44,500 bases of DNA from Flavobacteriales bacterium (GCA_016787985.1 JAEUTC010000215.1:1-44500); one strand, 5' to 3'; numbered from the stretch's first letter, positions 8,781-18,800 are shown. Notes: generated from the sequence alone by a model not told the origin. A program made the numbers and translations.

Positions 8781-8905
8781 CCCAGGGGACAAAGCGGATA
8801 CGGAAGTACTCCGAACCGCCGACCGCGTCTCTGGTGGCAATTCTCAGGGTCGGCTCATTCCCTTGATTTTGAGCGAGTTAGTCTCAAACCACCCCTAGCC
8901 CAGGG
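8732..8905 (-). ncRNA. Candidate structured non-coding RNA, family not recognised
   Basis: Read on the minus strand this stretch shows nested complementarity. A closing helix (8892-8898 with 8782-8788) pairs with a G-U wobble only in the minus-strand RNA. Inside it are three hairpins: 8883-8888 with 8868-8873, 8848-8854 with 8818-8824 (7 bp), and a two-part stem 8810-8819 with 8794-8804. An intrinsic terminator follows immediately. There is no open frame with coding character. Size and layout are compatible with a 6S-like or other regulatory RNA, but I see no diagnostic motif of RNase P, tmRNA, SRP RNA, TPP or cobalamin riboswitches. The minus-strand promoter is not identified. The 5' boundary is approximate. 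Confidence 0.45.
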
Positions 8906-8953
8906 CTTTCGGGCCATGCAGACAGCAACATCCCAATAAGGGACATTCATCAC

Positions 8954-8984
8954 TTGATCCAGCGGTTATCTCCACTTACCTTTG
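8954..8984 (+). promoter_or_regulatory. Promoter of the aldehyde dehydrogenase gene
   Basis: TTG at 8954-8956, a 20-base spacer and TACCTTTG at 8977-8984 match the Bacteroidota -33/-7 pattern. The predicted transcript would start near 8990, about 15 bases before the ATG at 9005. This also supports choosing 9005 over the in-frame ATG at 8954. Confidence 0.7.
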
Positions 8985-9004
8985 CGGCCCCAAAAAAACA
9001 CATC

Positions 9005-10564
9005 ATGATCTCTGCCCAGACCGCGACCGATCGGATCGCAGCAACGCTGAAGAACCTTGGAGTGGACCCTACCACTTCTGGTGTGAGCACGGGGAATACA
9101 TGGGCGAAGGGCGAGGGTGATATACTCGAGAGCTACAGCCCGGTGGATGGGGCGCTCATAGGCACCGTCCGATCCGCCTCCAAGGCAGAATATGAGGCTG
9201 CGGTCGTAGCTGCGCAAGCGGCCTTCTTGGAATGGCGCAACTGGCCAGCACCCAAACGCGGTGAGGTGGTCCGCCAGTTCGGTGAGGCCTTGCGCAAACA
9301 CAAGGCAGACCTCGGAAAGCTCGTCAGTTATGAAATGGGCAAGAGCTACCAAGAGGGCTTGGGCGAGGTGCAGGAGATGATCGACATCTGTGACTTCGCC
9401 GTCGGCCTTTCTCGCCAGCTGCATGGTCTCACCATGCATAGCGAACGCCCGGACCACCGCATGTACGAGCAGTGGCATCCGGTCGGTCTGGTCGGGATCA
9501 TCAGCGCATTCAACTTCCCGGTGGCTGTTTGGAGCTGGAACACCGCGCTGGCTTGGGTATGCGGCGACGTTTGTCTGTGGAAGCCCAGTGAGAAGGCTCC
9601 GTTGTGCGGTGTGGCTTGTCAGCACATCATCGCCGAGGTATTCAAACGCAACGGGGTTCCTGAAGGGGTTTCCGTGCTGATCAACGGCGGCCGAGAAGTA
9701 GGGGAGTGGATGAGCCATGATGAGCGCATCCCCTTGGTCAGCGCCACAGGTAGCACCCGGATGGGCAAAGCCGTGGGTGCTGCCGTTGGTCAGCGTTTGG
9801 GGCGCGCTCTACTCGAACTCGGCGGGAATAACGCCATCATCATCAGCGACAAAGCGGATCTCGATATGTCCTTGATCGGATGCGTGTTCGGAGCCGTGGG
9901 AACCGCTGGACAGCGCTGCACCTCGACCAGGCGCTTGATCATCCATGATTCGGTGTATGAAGCCTTCAAGCAAAAGTTGATCAAGGCCTATGGCCAGTTG
10001 CGCATCGGCGATCCGTTGGACGAGAGCAATCACGTTGGGCCACTGATCGATGCACAGGCCGTCGCCACCTACCAAAAAGCCCTGAAGGCGGCCGTTGATC
10101 AAGGCGCAACACTGCTCGTGGAAGGAGGGCTGGTCTCTGGCCCAGGCTACGAAAGCGGCTGCTATGTGAAGCCGGCCATCGTGGAGGCGGAACCGGACAT
10201 GCGGATCGTCCAAGAAGAGACCTTCGCACCGATCCTTTATCTCTTGCGGTACAGCGGCGATATCCACGAAGCCATCGCCATCCAGAACGGTGTCAAACAA
10301 GGGCTCAGCAGCGCGATCATGACGCTTGACCTTCGTGAAGCAGAACGCTTCCTGAGCGCTGCTGGTAGCGATTGTGGTATCGCCAACGTGAACATCGGCA
10401 CGAGTGGGGCCGAGATCGGTGGCGCGTTCGGTGGGGAGAAGGAGACCGGAGGTGGTCGTGAAAGTGGCAGCGATGCCTGGAAGGCGTATATGCGCCGGCA
10501 GACGAACACGATCAACTACGGCACGAAACTCCCGCTGGCACAAGGCATCAAGTTCGACCTCTAA
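9005..10564 (+). CDS. Aldehyde dehydrogenase, ALDH7 (aminoadipate-semialdehyde) type
   Basis: The 519-residue protein is a complete NAD-dependent aldehyde dehydrogenase. The catalytic Cys lies in GTAGQRCTSTRR (about residue 305) and the general-base Glu in LLELGGNN (about 271). The cofactor motif SATGSTRMG is present. The segments HGLTMHSERPDHRM and the C-terminal GGAFGGEKETGGGRESGSD are characteristic of the ALDH7 (antiquitin/AmaB) subgroup, which oxidises alpha-aminoadipate semialdehyde in lysine catabolism and related semialdehydes. No lysine-catabolism genes lie nearby, so the in vivo substrate is uncertain. The enzyme is cytoplasmic. A good promoter starts just upstream, and the next gene has its own promoter-like sequence. 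Confidence 0.9.
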   Translation: MISAQTATDRIAATLKNLGVDPTTSGVSTGNTWAKGEGDILESYSPVDGALIGTVRSASKAEYEAAVVAAQAAFLEWRNWPAPKRGEVVRQFGEALRKHKADLGKLVSYEMGKSYQEGLGEVQEMIDICDFAVGLSRQLHGLTMHSERPDHRMYEQWHPVGLVGIISAFNFPVAVWSWNTALAWVCGDVCLWKPSEKAPLCGVACQHIIAEVFKRNGVPEGVSVLINGGREVGEWMSHDERIPLVSATGSTRMGKAVGAAVGQRLGRALLELGGNNAIIISDKADLDMSLIGCVFGAVGTAGQRCTSTRRLIIHDSVYEAFKQKLIKAYGQLRIGDPLDESNHVGPLIDAQAVATYQKALKAAVDQGATLLVEGGLVSGPGYESGCYVKPAIVEAEPDMRIVQEETFAPILYLLRYSGDIHEAIAIQNGVKQGLSSAIMTLDLREAERFLSAAGSDCGIANVNIGTSGAEIGGAFGGEKETGGGRESGSDAWKAYMRRQTNTINYGTKLPLAQGIKFDL

Positions 10565-10596
10565 GTCGGGCTCCCAAGCCTCCCGGACATTCGCCA

Positions 10597-10626
10597 TTGG
10601 CCACTTGGGCCATCCGGGTATATTCG
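10597..10626 (+). promoter_or_regulatory. Possible promoter of the TlpA-like gene
   Basis: TTG at 10597-10599, a 19-base spacer and TATATTCG at 10619-10626 fit the -33/-7 spacing with one mismatch in the -7 element. The ATG used here lies ten bases further on. Confidence 0.45.
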
Positions 10627-10635
10627 CATCGCAAC

Positions 10636-11907
10636 ATGTCTTTAGGATCGCGGGCCGCTGCAGCCTGTCTCTACCTCGCCTTGATGGGCTGCACGGACCG
10701 ACCAGCGTTGGCCCCTGTTCCACGCGCAGGCGTCTGGCGAGTGGTGTTGGACCTCGGTCAGCACGAGCTGCCGTTCCAGATCGACCTCCAGCACCCAGAC
10801 AGCCTCTCCTGGGTGGCGAACATCCACAATGCCTCGGAGACCATCGGTGTTCATGATATCGAGCTACGCGGCGACAGCTTTCTCATGCGCATGCCCTTGT
10901 TCGATTCCGAGTTCAAGGGCGTTGTGGAAAACGACAGCACCATCTCAGGTCATTGGCACAACTACTTGAAGGGGCCTGAATACCGTATACCATTCGTGGC
11001 CCATGCTGGCCAAGCAGAGCGTTTTGGAGCACCGTCGAGCCCCACAGGCGCCTTCGGTGGCACTTGGGAAGTCCACTTCAGCAAAGGCACATCGGACGCC
11101 TACGATGCCATTGGTGTCTTCGATCAGGATAAAAACGGCCTGCTTACCGGCACTTTTTTGACCGAGACCGGTGATTACCGCTTCCTCGAGGGCTCCGTCG
11201 ATAACGACTCACTCCGGCTATCCTGTTTCGACGGTTCGCACGCCTTCCTCTTCAGGGGCGCGCTGCAGGGCGACAGCATCGTGGGCGGATTCTGGAGCGG
11301 TACGCATTGGACCGAACCCTGGGTCGCCTATCGGAACCCGGATTTCCACCTTAGGGACCCGGATTCCTTGACGTTCTTGAAGGAGGGACACGACATGGCC
11401 GACGTCGCCTTCCCCGACCTGGAGGGGAATATGATCTCCACCCGAGACGACCGCTTCAAGGGCAAAGTGCTGATGTTGCAGGTCATGGGAAGCTGGTGCC
11501 CCAACTGCGTGGATGAGACCGTGCTCTTAAAGGAATTGCACGCTGACTATGGGGATCAAGGTCTTGAGGTGGTGGCCCTGGCGTTCGAGAAATACGAAGA
11601 AGAGTCCCGAGCGATAGCTGGTCTGAAACGCTTCAAACGTGCCATGGGAGTGGAGTATCCCATCGTGTATGGAGGCTCGGCCGCCAAAGAGAACGCGTCG
11701 GCGAAGTTGCCTTTCCTGGATCATATCATGAGCTATCCTACGTGCATCTTCGTGGACCGTACTGGCAAGGTGCGTCGTATCCGGACCGGTTTCTACGGGC
11801 CCAGCACAGGAGAACACTACACCAATTATACCCGCGGCCTGCGCACCTTCATTGAGCAACTCTTGAACGAAGGAACCGCGCCGATGCCCCTTGCAACGAA
11901 AGGGTGA
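10636..11907 (+). CDS. TlpA-like thioredoxin-fold lipoprotein
   Basis: From ATG 10636 the product is 423 residues with a lipoprotein signal whose lipobox is LMGC (Cys19). Residues about 30-245 form two similar beta-rich blocks of the type that precedes the redox domain in many Bacteroidota TlpA-like proteins. The C-terminal domain (about 250-415) is thioredoxin-like, with the active-site motif SWCPNC (Cys288 and Cys291) and the following cis-Pro region. Such proteins are tethered in the periplasm and reduce disulfides or cytochrome/partner thiols. Known substrates are family-specific and none can be assigned here. It is convergent with the M28 peptidase gene, and the two stop codons almost touch. 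Confidence 0.85.
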   Translation: MSLGSRAAAACLYLALMGCTDRPALAPVPRAGVWRVVLDLGQHELPFQIDLQHPDSLSWVANIHNASETIGVHDIELRGDSFLMRMPLFDSEFKGVVENDSTISGHWHNYLKGPEYRIPFVAHAGQAERFGAPSSPTGAFGGTWEVHFSKGTSDAYDAIGVFDQDKNGLLTGTFLTETGDYRFLEGSVDNDSLRLSCFDGSHAFLFRGALQGDSIVGGFWSGTHWTEPWVAYRNPDFHLRDPDSLTFLKEGHDMADVAFPDLEGNMISTRDDRFKGKVLMLQVMGSWCPNCVDETVLLKELHADYGDQGLEVVALAFEKYEEESRAIAGLKRFKRAMGVEYPIVYGGSAAKENASAKLPFLDHIMSYPTCIFVDRTGKVRRIRTGFYGPSTGEHYTNYTRGLRTFIEQLLNEGTAPMPLATKG

Positions 11908-13431
11908 TCAGGGTTTGATGGGCTTATCCACCACGATGCGTTCCTCTTGGTTGGCGAGGATCCATGCGGTGTGAAAAGCCAGCAGGGTGCGCTGGTGAAG
12001 CAAGCCGATATCGATCTTCTCCACATCGTCACCGGGCTGGTGGTAGTCTTCGTGGATCCCACTGAAATAGAACAGGCTTGGCACACCCTTGCGTGCGAAG
12101 TTGTAATGATCACTGCGGTAGTAGAAGCGGTTCGGATCCGACTCCGCATTGAACGTATAGTCCAGCACTAGCTTGCTGTACAAGCCGTTGGCCTTCTCAT
12201 TGGCATCGTGCAGACCAGTGCTGAGGCGGTCGCTGCCGATCACATATATGTACGGCTCGGAGGTCGCATGCGCACTATCCCGCCTACCGATCATATCGAT
12301 GTTGAGGTCAGCCACCGTATTGGCCAAGGGAAATACCGGGTGCTCACTGTAGTAGCGCGAGCCTAGAAGTCCCTTCTCCTCTCCACTCACGGGCATGACC
12401 AGTACACTGCGCCGGGGACCATTACCAGCTGCTTTCGCCATCGCGAACGCCTCAGCGATCTCTATCATTGCGACAGTGCCGGTGCCATCATCATCGGCTC
12501 CGTTGTACACCACGCCGTCCTCCACGCCCACATGGTCATAATGTGCGGTCAGCACCACCAACTCATCCTTTTTGTCCGTGCCCTCGATGTACGCAAGGAC
12601 ATTCTCCGTGGTCAACCGCTGCTCAGCCGTCGTCACTGCCACATCCAACTGCACGGGTAAGGTCCGGATGCGCTTCTTCTTGGTCCACTTGCCAAGCGCA
12701 ACGCCTCCTACGAGCTCTTGCAGGGCCGAGGCATCCACCAAGATGACCTGCACACTAGCCGCAGCGCGTTCTGTCTTCTTCGCCTGGTCCGCCAAACGCA
12801 TTTGAGACCGTTTCAAGTGCAACTGCTTGATCAACGCGCCAAGGTCCTCAACGCTCACGAGCACAAGCCGCGCACCCGCCTTGCGGAACTCCTCTGAGCG
12901 GTCCCGGAGCCCTTGGAGCAGTTCGGGTATCCCCTCCCAGCTGGAACCGTTGATCAATACGTCCTTGCCCAAAAGGCTGTTGGCAGGTGGATGGTACTTG
13001 GTCGGCACGTAGGTCAACTGATCCACCCGAAGATCCTGGCTCAGCGACTCTTGGAAGTACACCAATTCCTTTCCGTACCGGAACTCCCGATCGCCTTTTA
13101 CCAGGGAGATGGTCCCTGAACGCTCCTCGATCACCTCGAACGGCTGGAAGTAGCCATCCACTACAGCAGAGGGATCATTGGGCACTAACGGCGGAATACC
13201 TGCTTGCACGAAGGCTTCCTTCAGATAGGCAGCGGCCATCTTCTGGCCTTCCTTGCCTGTATCGCGTCCTTGGTAGGCATCACTGGCGATGATGGTAAGG
13301 TGCTCCAGCAACTCCGATCCGGTTATGGTGCTGGCGAATCGCAGCGCGACGGAATCCACTTGGGCAACGGTACGCGCCGTCAGCAGCGATGCCCCGATGA
13401 CCACACAAAGGGTGCGGATAGATGTCATCAT
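11908..13431 (-). CDS. M28 family zinc aminopeptidase with PA domain, secreted
   Basis: The product is about 507 residues with an N-terminal signal peptide ending near residue 24 (TARTVAQ). The first half contains a protease-associated insertion. The M28 catalytic core is in the second half: AHYDHVG (zinc ligand His), NGADDDGTG (bridging Asp), GEEKGLLGS (catalytic Glu and ligand), DLNIDMIGR, and the last His in HEDYHQPGD. It probably removes N-terminal residues from peptides in the periplasm. A GTG at 13434 and ATGs at 13431 and 13428 compete as starts. ATG 13431 overlaps the rpiB stop by one base (TGATG) and is preferred. It is the second gene of an rpiB-M28 unit. Confidence 0.88.
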   Translation of the reverse strand: MMTSIRTLCVVIGASLLTARTVAQVDSVALRFASTITGSELLEHLTIIASDAYQGRDTGKEGQKMAAAYLKEAFVQAGIPPLVPNDPSAVVDGYFQPFEVIEERSGTISLVKGDREFRYGKELVYFQESLSQDLRVDQLTYVPTKYHPPANSLLGKDVLINGSSWEGIPELLQGLRDRSEEFRKAGARLVLVSVEDLGALIKQLHLKRSQMRLADQAKKTERAAASVQVILVDASALQELVGGVALGKWTKKKRIRTLPVQLDVAVTTAEQRLTTENVLAYIEGTDKKDELVVLTAHYDHVGVEDGVVYNGADDDGTGTVAMIEIAEAFAMAKAAGNGPRRSVLVMPVSGEEKGLLGSRYYSEHPVFPLANTVADLNIDMIGRRDSAHATSEPYIYVIGSDRLSTGLHDANEKANGLYSKLVLDYTFNAESDPNRFYYRSDHYNFARKGVPSLFYFSGIHEDYHQPGDDVEKIDIGLLHQRTLLAFHTAWILANQEERIVVDKPIKP

Positions 13432-13862
13432 CACGATAGCTCGATCTTCTCCACCCGCCGCTGATGGCGACCCCCCTCGAACCGGGCGTCCAAGAAAGCC
13501 TCCACGATACGTTCGGCTTCACCTACACTGATGAACCGCGCTGGAAGCGCGAGAACGTTCGCATCATTGTGTTCTCGTGCAAGCTTGGCCACCTCGGCTG
13601 TCCAAGCCAGAGCGGAGCGCACACCGGGGTGTCTATTGGCACTGATATTCACGCCATTACCACTTCCGCAGATCACGATACCCACCGCACCTTCCTCTTT
13701 GAGCACACCTTGGGCAACAGCGTGGGCGAAGTCCGGATAGTCCACGCTGTCCTTCACATGCGTGCCCTTATCCGTGACCTCATGGCCCAAAGCCCGTAGG
13801 TGATCCTTCAACAGATGCTTCAAGTCGAAGCCCGCATGGTCGCTGCCAATGAGGATGTGCAT
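13431..13862 (-). CDS. rpiB: Ribose-5-phosphate isomerase B
   Basis: The 143-residue protein has the full RpiB/LacAB fold. Visible features are the N-terminal IGSDHAGFDLK phosphate and substrate loop, the conserved VDYPDFA segment, the catalytic Cys in VICGSGNGVNISANR (about residue 70) and the HNDANVLALPARF motif. It interconverts ribose 5-phosphate and ribulose 5-phosphate in the pentose phosphate pathway. The gene is transcribed away from the GATC-rich origin candidate, and the peptidase gene overlaps its stop codon. A perfect TATCTTTG -7 element lies about 20 bases upstream of the ATG. Confidence 0.95.
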   Translation of the reverse strand: MHILIGSDHAGFDLKHLLKDHLRALGHEVTDKGTHVKDSVDYPDFAHAVAQGVLKEEGAVGIVICGSGNGVNISANRHPGVRSALAWTAEVAKLAREHNDANVLALPARFISVGEAERIVEAFLDARFEGGRHQRRVEKIELS

Positions 13863-14295
13863 GATCGCTCGGGATGGTCCACAAAGATACCGTTCGATCG
13901 ATCTGACGATCCGATCGTTGGATCGCGTTCGCAGCTGTGGATATCCAGGGGTAACATTCCGGCAGTGTTGATAACGCCTGGCTCCTTAACAAGAAGGAGC
14001 GTTCCAGCAAATCCGGTTGTCGATCGATCTGCACCCGAAACCCACGATCAGCAAGCCAGGAATGGTTGTTCTCTTTTCAACATCGGTGGAACGGATCGGT
14101 CATCAACGATCGTTGATACCGAGCAAGAAGTGCCTGAACACGAAAGTGATGCGAACATCGGTTCCGATCGGGATCGTTCATCAACGGTGCGCTAATTTTG
14201 ATAACCGAAACCCGCAAGTCACCGGGCATTCGATCATCAACAGATCCAACCGACCATACTATATCATCAACCTTTTAAAGGTTAAACAGAAATAC
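13863..14295. other. GATC-rich intergenic region, replication-origin candidate
   Basis: This 433-bp gene-free stretch holds 15 GATC sites by count, roughly three to four times a nearby coding stretch. It has DnaA-box-like sites TGTGGATAT (13936-13944) and TGTTGATAA (13966-13974), each 8 of 9 to the consensus, and a weaker TTTGATAA (14197-14204). A perfect 16-bp palindrome ATCAACGATCGTTGAT lies at 14102-14117. TCATCAAC recurs four times (near 14100, 14179, 14235 and 14265). The last 60 bases are AT-rich, with an AACCTTT/AAAGGTT inverted repeat at 14269-14283. Proximity to the parS cluster supports an origin role. The same box types also occur between rnr and prs, so this is a candidate only. 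Confidence 0.4.
13882..13889 (-). promoter_or_regulatory. -7 promoter element for rpiB
   Basis: On the minus strand TATCTTTG matches TAnnTTTG exactly, about 20 bases before the rpiB ATG. No TTG at the expected -33 distance is apparent, so the promoter is only half supported. Confidence 0.45.
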
Positions 14296-15828
14296 ATGAA
14301 GAGTTGGTTGAAGACTTTCTTCGCTGTGCTTGCATGCCTTCAGGGTGTGCTCGGCTCGGCACAGACCGATAGTCTACATCGCTATTACCATCCGAACGGT
14401 CGGGTGGCCAGCGAAGGGGCGTTGATCAATGGAAAACCAGAAGGGCATTGGCGCAATTATTACGACACCGGTGTTCTCCGCAGCGAGGGTGCCCGGCGCG
14501 AGCTCTTGTTGGAAGGTGTGTGGAAGTTCTACGATCCGAAAGGAAGACTGGCCAGCTCGATCGCCTACATGGGCGATAAGAAGAACGGACCTGCGCTGAA
14601 GTACGATTCCACGGGTGTTCTAATGGTAGAAGAAGTCTTCGTGGACGACCTTCGGGAAGGGGTGGCCAAGTACTACCATGCCAACGGGGTGCTCCACAAG
14701 GAAGTTCCGTTCAAAGCTGGAAAGGAAGAGGGTAGGGGTTATGAGTATGCCGAGGATGGGCGGATCATCTCCTTGTTGCACTATGGCGCTGGCTTGTTGC
14801 GCAAACGGGAGGATATCAACCGTGTGGACGCCATGGGTCTGAAACAAGGCCCGTGGAAAGAGTTCCATGCGAACGGAAAGGTCAAATGGGAAGGTACGTA
14901 CGTGGATGGTGAGCGCCAGGGTCTTTTCAAGGAATACGATGCCCGTGGAAGTCTTAAGGACATGGTGAAGTTCGATAACGGCGTGAAGGACGAACAGGCT
15001 TCCCAAGCACAGATGTTGGACATCAAACGGACGTACCACCCGAATGGCAAGGTGGCCAGTATGGGCAGCTACTCCAGGACCGGTAAGAAGGAGGGGCTCT
15101 TCCGGGATTTCAATGAGAAGGGAGAGGCCACAACGGCCAGCATTTACGCTGGTGATCAACTACTGAGTCAAGGAACGGTGAATGATGTAGGAGCCTTGGA
15201 AGGCGAGTGGACCGAATTCTACATCACCGGCGAGAAGCGTGCACAAGGAAGCTACAAGGCAGGCAAGAAGGAAGGGGATTGGACCTTTTTCCACCGTGCT
15301 GGTGGCGTAGAGCAGAAAGGCAAGTACCAGAACGGCCTACCGCAAGGGACATGGGTGTGGTACTATGAGGACGGCAAGAAACACCGTGAGGAGCTGTACC
15401 GGAAAGGCAAGGAGGATGGGGCATCCGTGGAGTATGACGAGGAGGGTAATGTGATCGTTCAGGGCGACTACATCGACGGCCTCAAGGATGGTAAGTGGTT
15501 CTACAAGGTCGGCGACCACCAGGAAGAAGGCGTTTACAAGGACGATCTGAAGGATGGCGAGTGGGTGTACACCTACGACAATGGGAAGAAGTACTTCGTG
15601 GGTTCCTTCGTGAATGGCGAACCCAATGGCAAGCACAAGTGGTACCACCCGAACGGTCAGTTGAAGCTGGAGGGTCGGTATAGCCTGGGCCTGGAGCAGG
15701 GTGACCACATCCACTACAACGAACAGGGTATCCCCATCACGGTGGTGAAGTTCAAGGATGGTGCGGAGATCAAGATCGATGGGGAGCGCATACCCGCACC
15801 GTATTCGATGGACGACATCACTCCTTGA
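14296..15828 (+). CDS. Secreted MORN/YwqK-type repeat protein
   Basis: From ATG 14296 the product is 510 residues with a signal peptide ending in GVLGSAQ (about residue 22). The in-frame extension to 14017 crosses the repeat-rich intergenic region and is unlikely to be coding. The rest of the protein is about 18 tandem units of roughly 23 residues built on the pattern Y-x-x-[ND]-G-x-x-x-x-x-G-x-[FY]-x-x-G-x-x-x-G-x-W. This is the MORN-like repeat annotated as YwqK or 'toxin-antitoxin system antitoxin' repeats in Bacteroidota. Such proteins form extended beta-hairpin solenoids. The antitoxin label is not supported by anything here. There is no T9SS tail, so a periplasmic or surface scaffold role is the safest inference. 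Confidence 0.85.
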   Translation: MKSWLKTFFAVLACLQGVLGSAQTDSLHRYYHPNGRVASEGALINGKPEGHWRNYYDTGVLRSEGARRELLLEGVWKFYDPKGRLASSIAYMGDKKNGPALKYDSTGVLMVEEVFVDDLREGVAKYYHANGVLHKEVPFKAGKEEGRGYEYAEDGRIISLLHYGAGLLRKREDINRVDAMGLKQGPWKEFHANGKVKWEGTYVDGERQGLFKEYDARGSLKDMVKFDNGVKDEQASQAQMLDIKRTYHPNGKVASMGSYSRTGKKEGLFRDFNEKGEATTASIYAGDQLLSQGTVNDVGALEGEWTEFYITGEKRAQGSYKAGKKEGDWTFFHRAGGVEQKGKYQNGLPQGTWVWYYEDGKKHREELYRKGKEDGASVEYDEEGNVIVQGDYIDGLKDGKWFYKVGDHQEEGVYKDDLKDGEWVYTYDNGKKYFVGSFVNGEPNGKHKWYHPNGQLKLEGRYSLGLEQGDHIHYNEQGIPITVVKFKDGAEIKIDGERIPAPYSMDDITP

Positions 15829-15862
15829 CCCGGCTCAGCCCCGACTTCTGTAAGTTCGTGGC

Positions 15863-18800
15863 ATGGTAGGCAAGGGAGGGCCTGAAGGAGCCCCTGTGGT
15901 GCAACATTCCATCGAGCAGGCGTACGCGGAATTGCTGCGGCAGTACGAGCAGCTGGTGAGCAGGAACCTTGCCGGTGTGTATCGCACCACCATGGACGGC
16001 AGGTTCCTGGAGTGCAATGATGCTTTGGCGAGGATACTGGGCTATTCCGATCGCAACGAACTGCTTTGCTCTCAAGCGCTTTCCATCTATCCTTCCGCTG
16101 CCGATCGCGACCGCTTCCTCCAGGATCTACTGCGCGACAAACAACTGATCAACTACGAGCTTTCCCTGAAACACAAGAACGGGAGGCTGGTGGATGTATT
16201 GGAGAACGTCTTCCTCGATGTCCTGGAGGACGGAACGGCCACCATCCAAGGGACCTTGATCGACATCACGGCCATCAAGCAGGCCGAAATGGAGCAGGCT
16301 TCCTTGACAGCCAGCTATCGCAGCCTGGTCGAACACATGCGCGATGGGGTCGTGGTGGTGCGCGACGGAAGGATACACTACGCGAATCCGGCCGCACAGC
16401 GCCTGACCGGGCAGCCTCTGATCGGCATGGACTTGTCTGGATTATTCGCCGGGGCCGATGCACAGGCGGTGCAAGAACTGGTCAAGGCATCTGGCTCGGA
16501 GCCGGCTTCTGCGCCTCTGATCGTTCGGTCGCGCAACGACAGCACATCCGAGGTCGGGCTCTATGCCACGAAGGCCCTCTTCGAGGGTGCCGCAGCCGTT
16601 CAGGTCACCATCCAGGACGAACAAGCTAGGCAGAACCTGCTTCGCGAGCGGCTGCGGGTGCAAATGGCCGAGGAAGTGAACCAAGTGCTGCGCCAGGAGA
16701 TCGAAGAGCACAGAAGAACACAGGATGCCCTGCGCCGCTCCCGACAATTCGCGCGCAGCTTGGTGGATAGCTCGTTGGATATGATCATGGCCGCTGATCC
16801 CGAAGGCTTGATCACCGAATACAACCCGGCGGCCCAAATGCGCTTCGGCTACGAAGCGCATGAAGTGATGGGCTCCAGCACGAACAAGCTCTATGCGGAC
16901 CCTACCGAGTACGCTCGGATCCAACACGAGCTCAACACCTATGGTGCCTTCACCGGCGAGGTACGCAACGTGACCAAGGATGGTGAGGTGTTCACCTCCT
17001 TCCTCGCGGCATCGCGCCTCTTCGATGAGGATGGACAATTCCTCGGTGCCATGGGCGTCTCGAGGGACATCACCCGCATGAAGCAGGATCGCGAGGCCCT
17101 TCAAGCCAGCGAAGAACGCTATCGGGACCTGTTCGAGAATGCCACCGACCTGATCCAAAGCGTGGATCCCGAAGGTCGCTTCCAGTACGTGAATAACGCG
17201 TGGAAACGGGCCCTGGGTTACAGCGAACGCGAAGTGATGACCCTTCGGCTGAAAGACGTGCTGCATCCGGACCACCTCGCCGTGTACGAAGAACGTCACG
17301 CCCGTGTGATGGCCGGTGGATCCGTGGAACGCATCAGCACGGTTTTCGTAGGCAAACAAGGGCAGGAGGTCCACGTGGAAGGGACCACCAACCTGCGCAG
17401 CGTGGATGGAAAGCCCGTGGCCACCCGCAGCATCTTCACCGATATGACCCACGTGGACGCCGCACGGGCGAAGGTGCAGGAGCACGAAGCCAAATTGCGC
17501 GCACTGTTCGAGAGCAGCGATCACATGTTCTGGACGGTGGACCCGCAGATCAAACTCACCTCCTACAATCGCGGCTACAGCGATATGATCGAACGGCTGC
17601 ATGGTAAACGCCCCGAGATCAACACCGATCCCACCAAGCCCAGGGCGCTCTTCGCTTCCACGGAATACCATGCGTTCTGGGAAGAGAAGTACAGCCATGC
17701 CTTCGCGGGAAGACCCATGCGTTTCGAGACCGACCGACTGGATAAGCAGGGCCAGCGCGTCTGCAACGAGATCTTCCTGAGTCCGGTCTTCGGGGCGGAT
17801 GGCCAGGTCACCGAGGTCTTCGGGGTGGGGCATGAGATCACCGAACAGAAGCTCGCGGAAGACCTCGTACGCCACCAAGCGGCCCGGATCAAGGCCATTT
17901 TCGAGAATGCCGCCAACGTGATGATCTGGACCTTGAACAAGGACTTCCGCATCACGTCGTTCAATGAGCACTTCCTGCGTACCACGGACCGGCGCCTCGG
18001 CATCCGGTTCAAGGATGGGGATGATTTCATCGGCACCATGCGCGAGCGTGTGGCCAGCGGTGCCGCCGAACCCGCCATCGCCCAATTCAAGGCCGCACTG
18101 AAAGGATCGCCGCAGCAATTCGAGGTGGAACTACGGGGAGACGAGGGCCGATCGGTCTGGGTCGAGTGTTTCCTCAATCCCATCGCGGGAGACAAGGGCG
18201 TGAAGGAGATCTCGTGCATGGCCTATGGCATCACCGACCGCAAAGAGGCCGAACTGAAGCTCCGGCAAAGCCTCAGCGAAAAGGAAGTGCTGCTGAAGGA
18301 GGTGCACCACCGGGTGAAGAACAACCTCCAGGTGATCAGCAGCATCCTGAGCCTGCAGACCGCCCATGTGGACGGCGATGAGCGAATCCTGGAGCTTTTG
18401 CGCGTGAGCCGCGACCGCATCCGCAGCATGTCCTTCATCCACGAGAGCCTCTATCAGAACAAGGATTTCAGCTCCATAGACCTCGGTAGCTACATCGATG
18501 GCCTCAGCAGGAACCTGGTGATGAGCTACAGCCTTACGGGTAACATCGCCCTGGAGCGCGACCTGAAGCGGGTGGAGCTCGTCTTGGACCAGGCCATCCC
18601 GTGCGGGCTCATTCTCAACGAACTCATCAGTAACGCCTTCAAGCATGCGTTCCCCGGCGGACGGGCCGGCGTGGTACGCATCGGATTGAACCTTCGGGGG
18701 GAACAGGTGTCCATCACCGTTCAGGACGATGGTGTGGGCCTTCCGGAAGGCTTCAGCGCGAAGAATGACGGCAACCTCGGACTCGAACTCGTACGGACCC

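Noticed and set aside
8601-8939. Plus-strand frame of 112 codons after mnmG
   Set aside because: It crosses the terminator and structured RNA, is rich in Arg/Pro/Ser and has no family features or promoter.
14296-15828. Antitoxin role for the MORN/YwqK-repeat protein
   Set aside because: The label comes from database naming. The protein is secreted and has no toxin partner nearby.
17370-17385. TCCACGTGGAA inside the PAS kinase as a fourth parS site
   Set aside because: It matches only the 11-bp core and lacks the outer GTT/AAC bases present in the three perfect copies.
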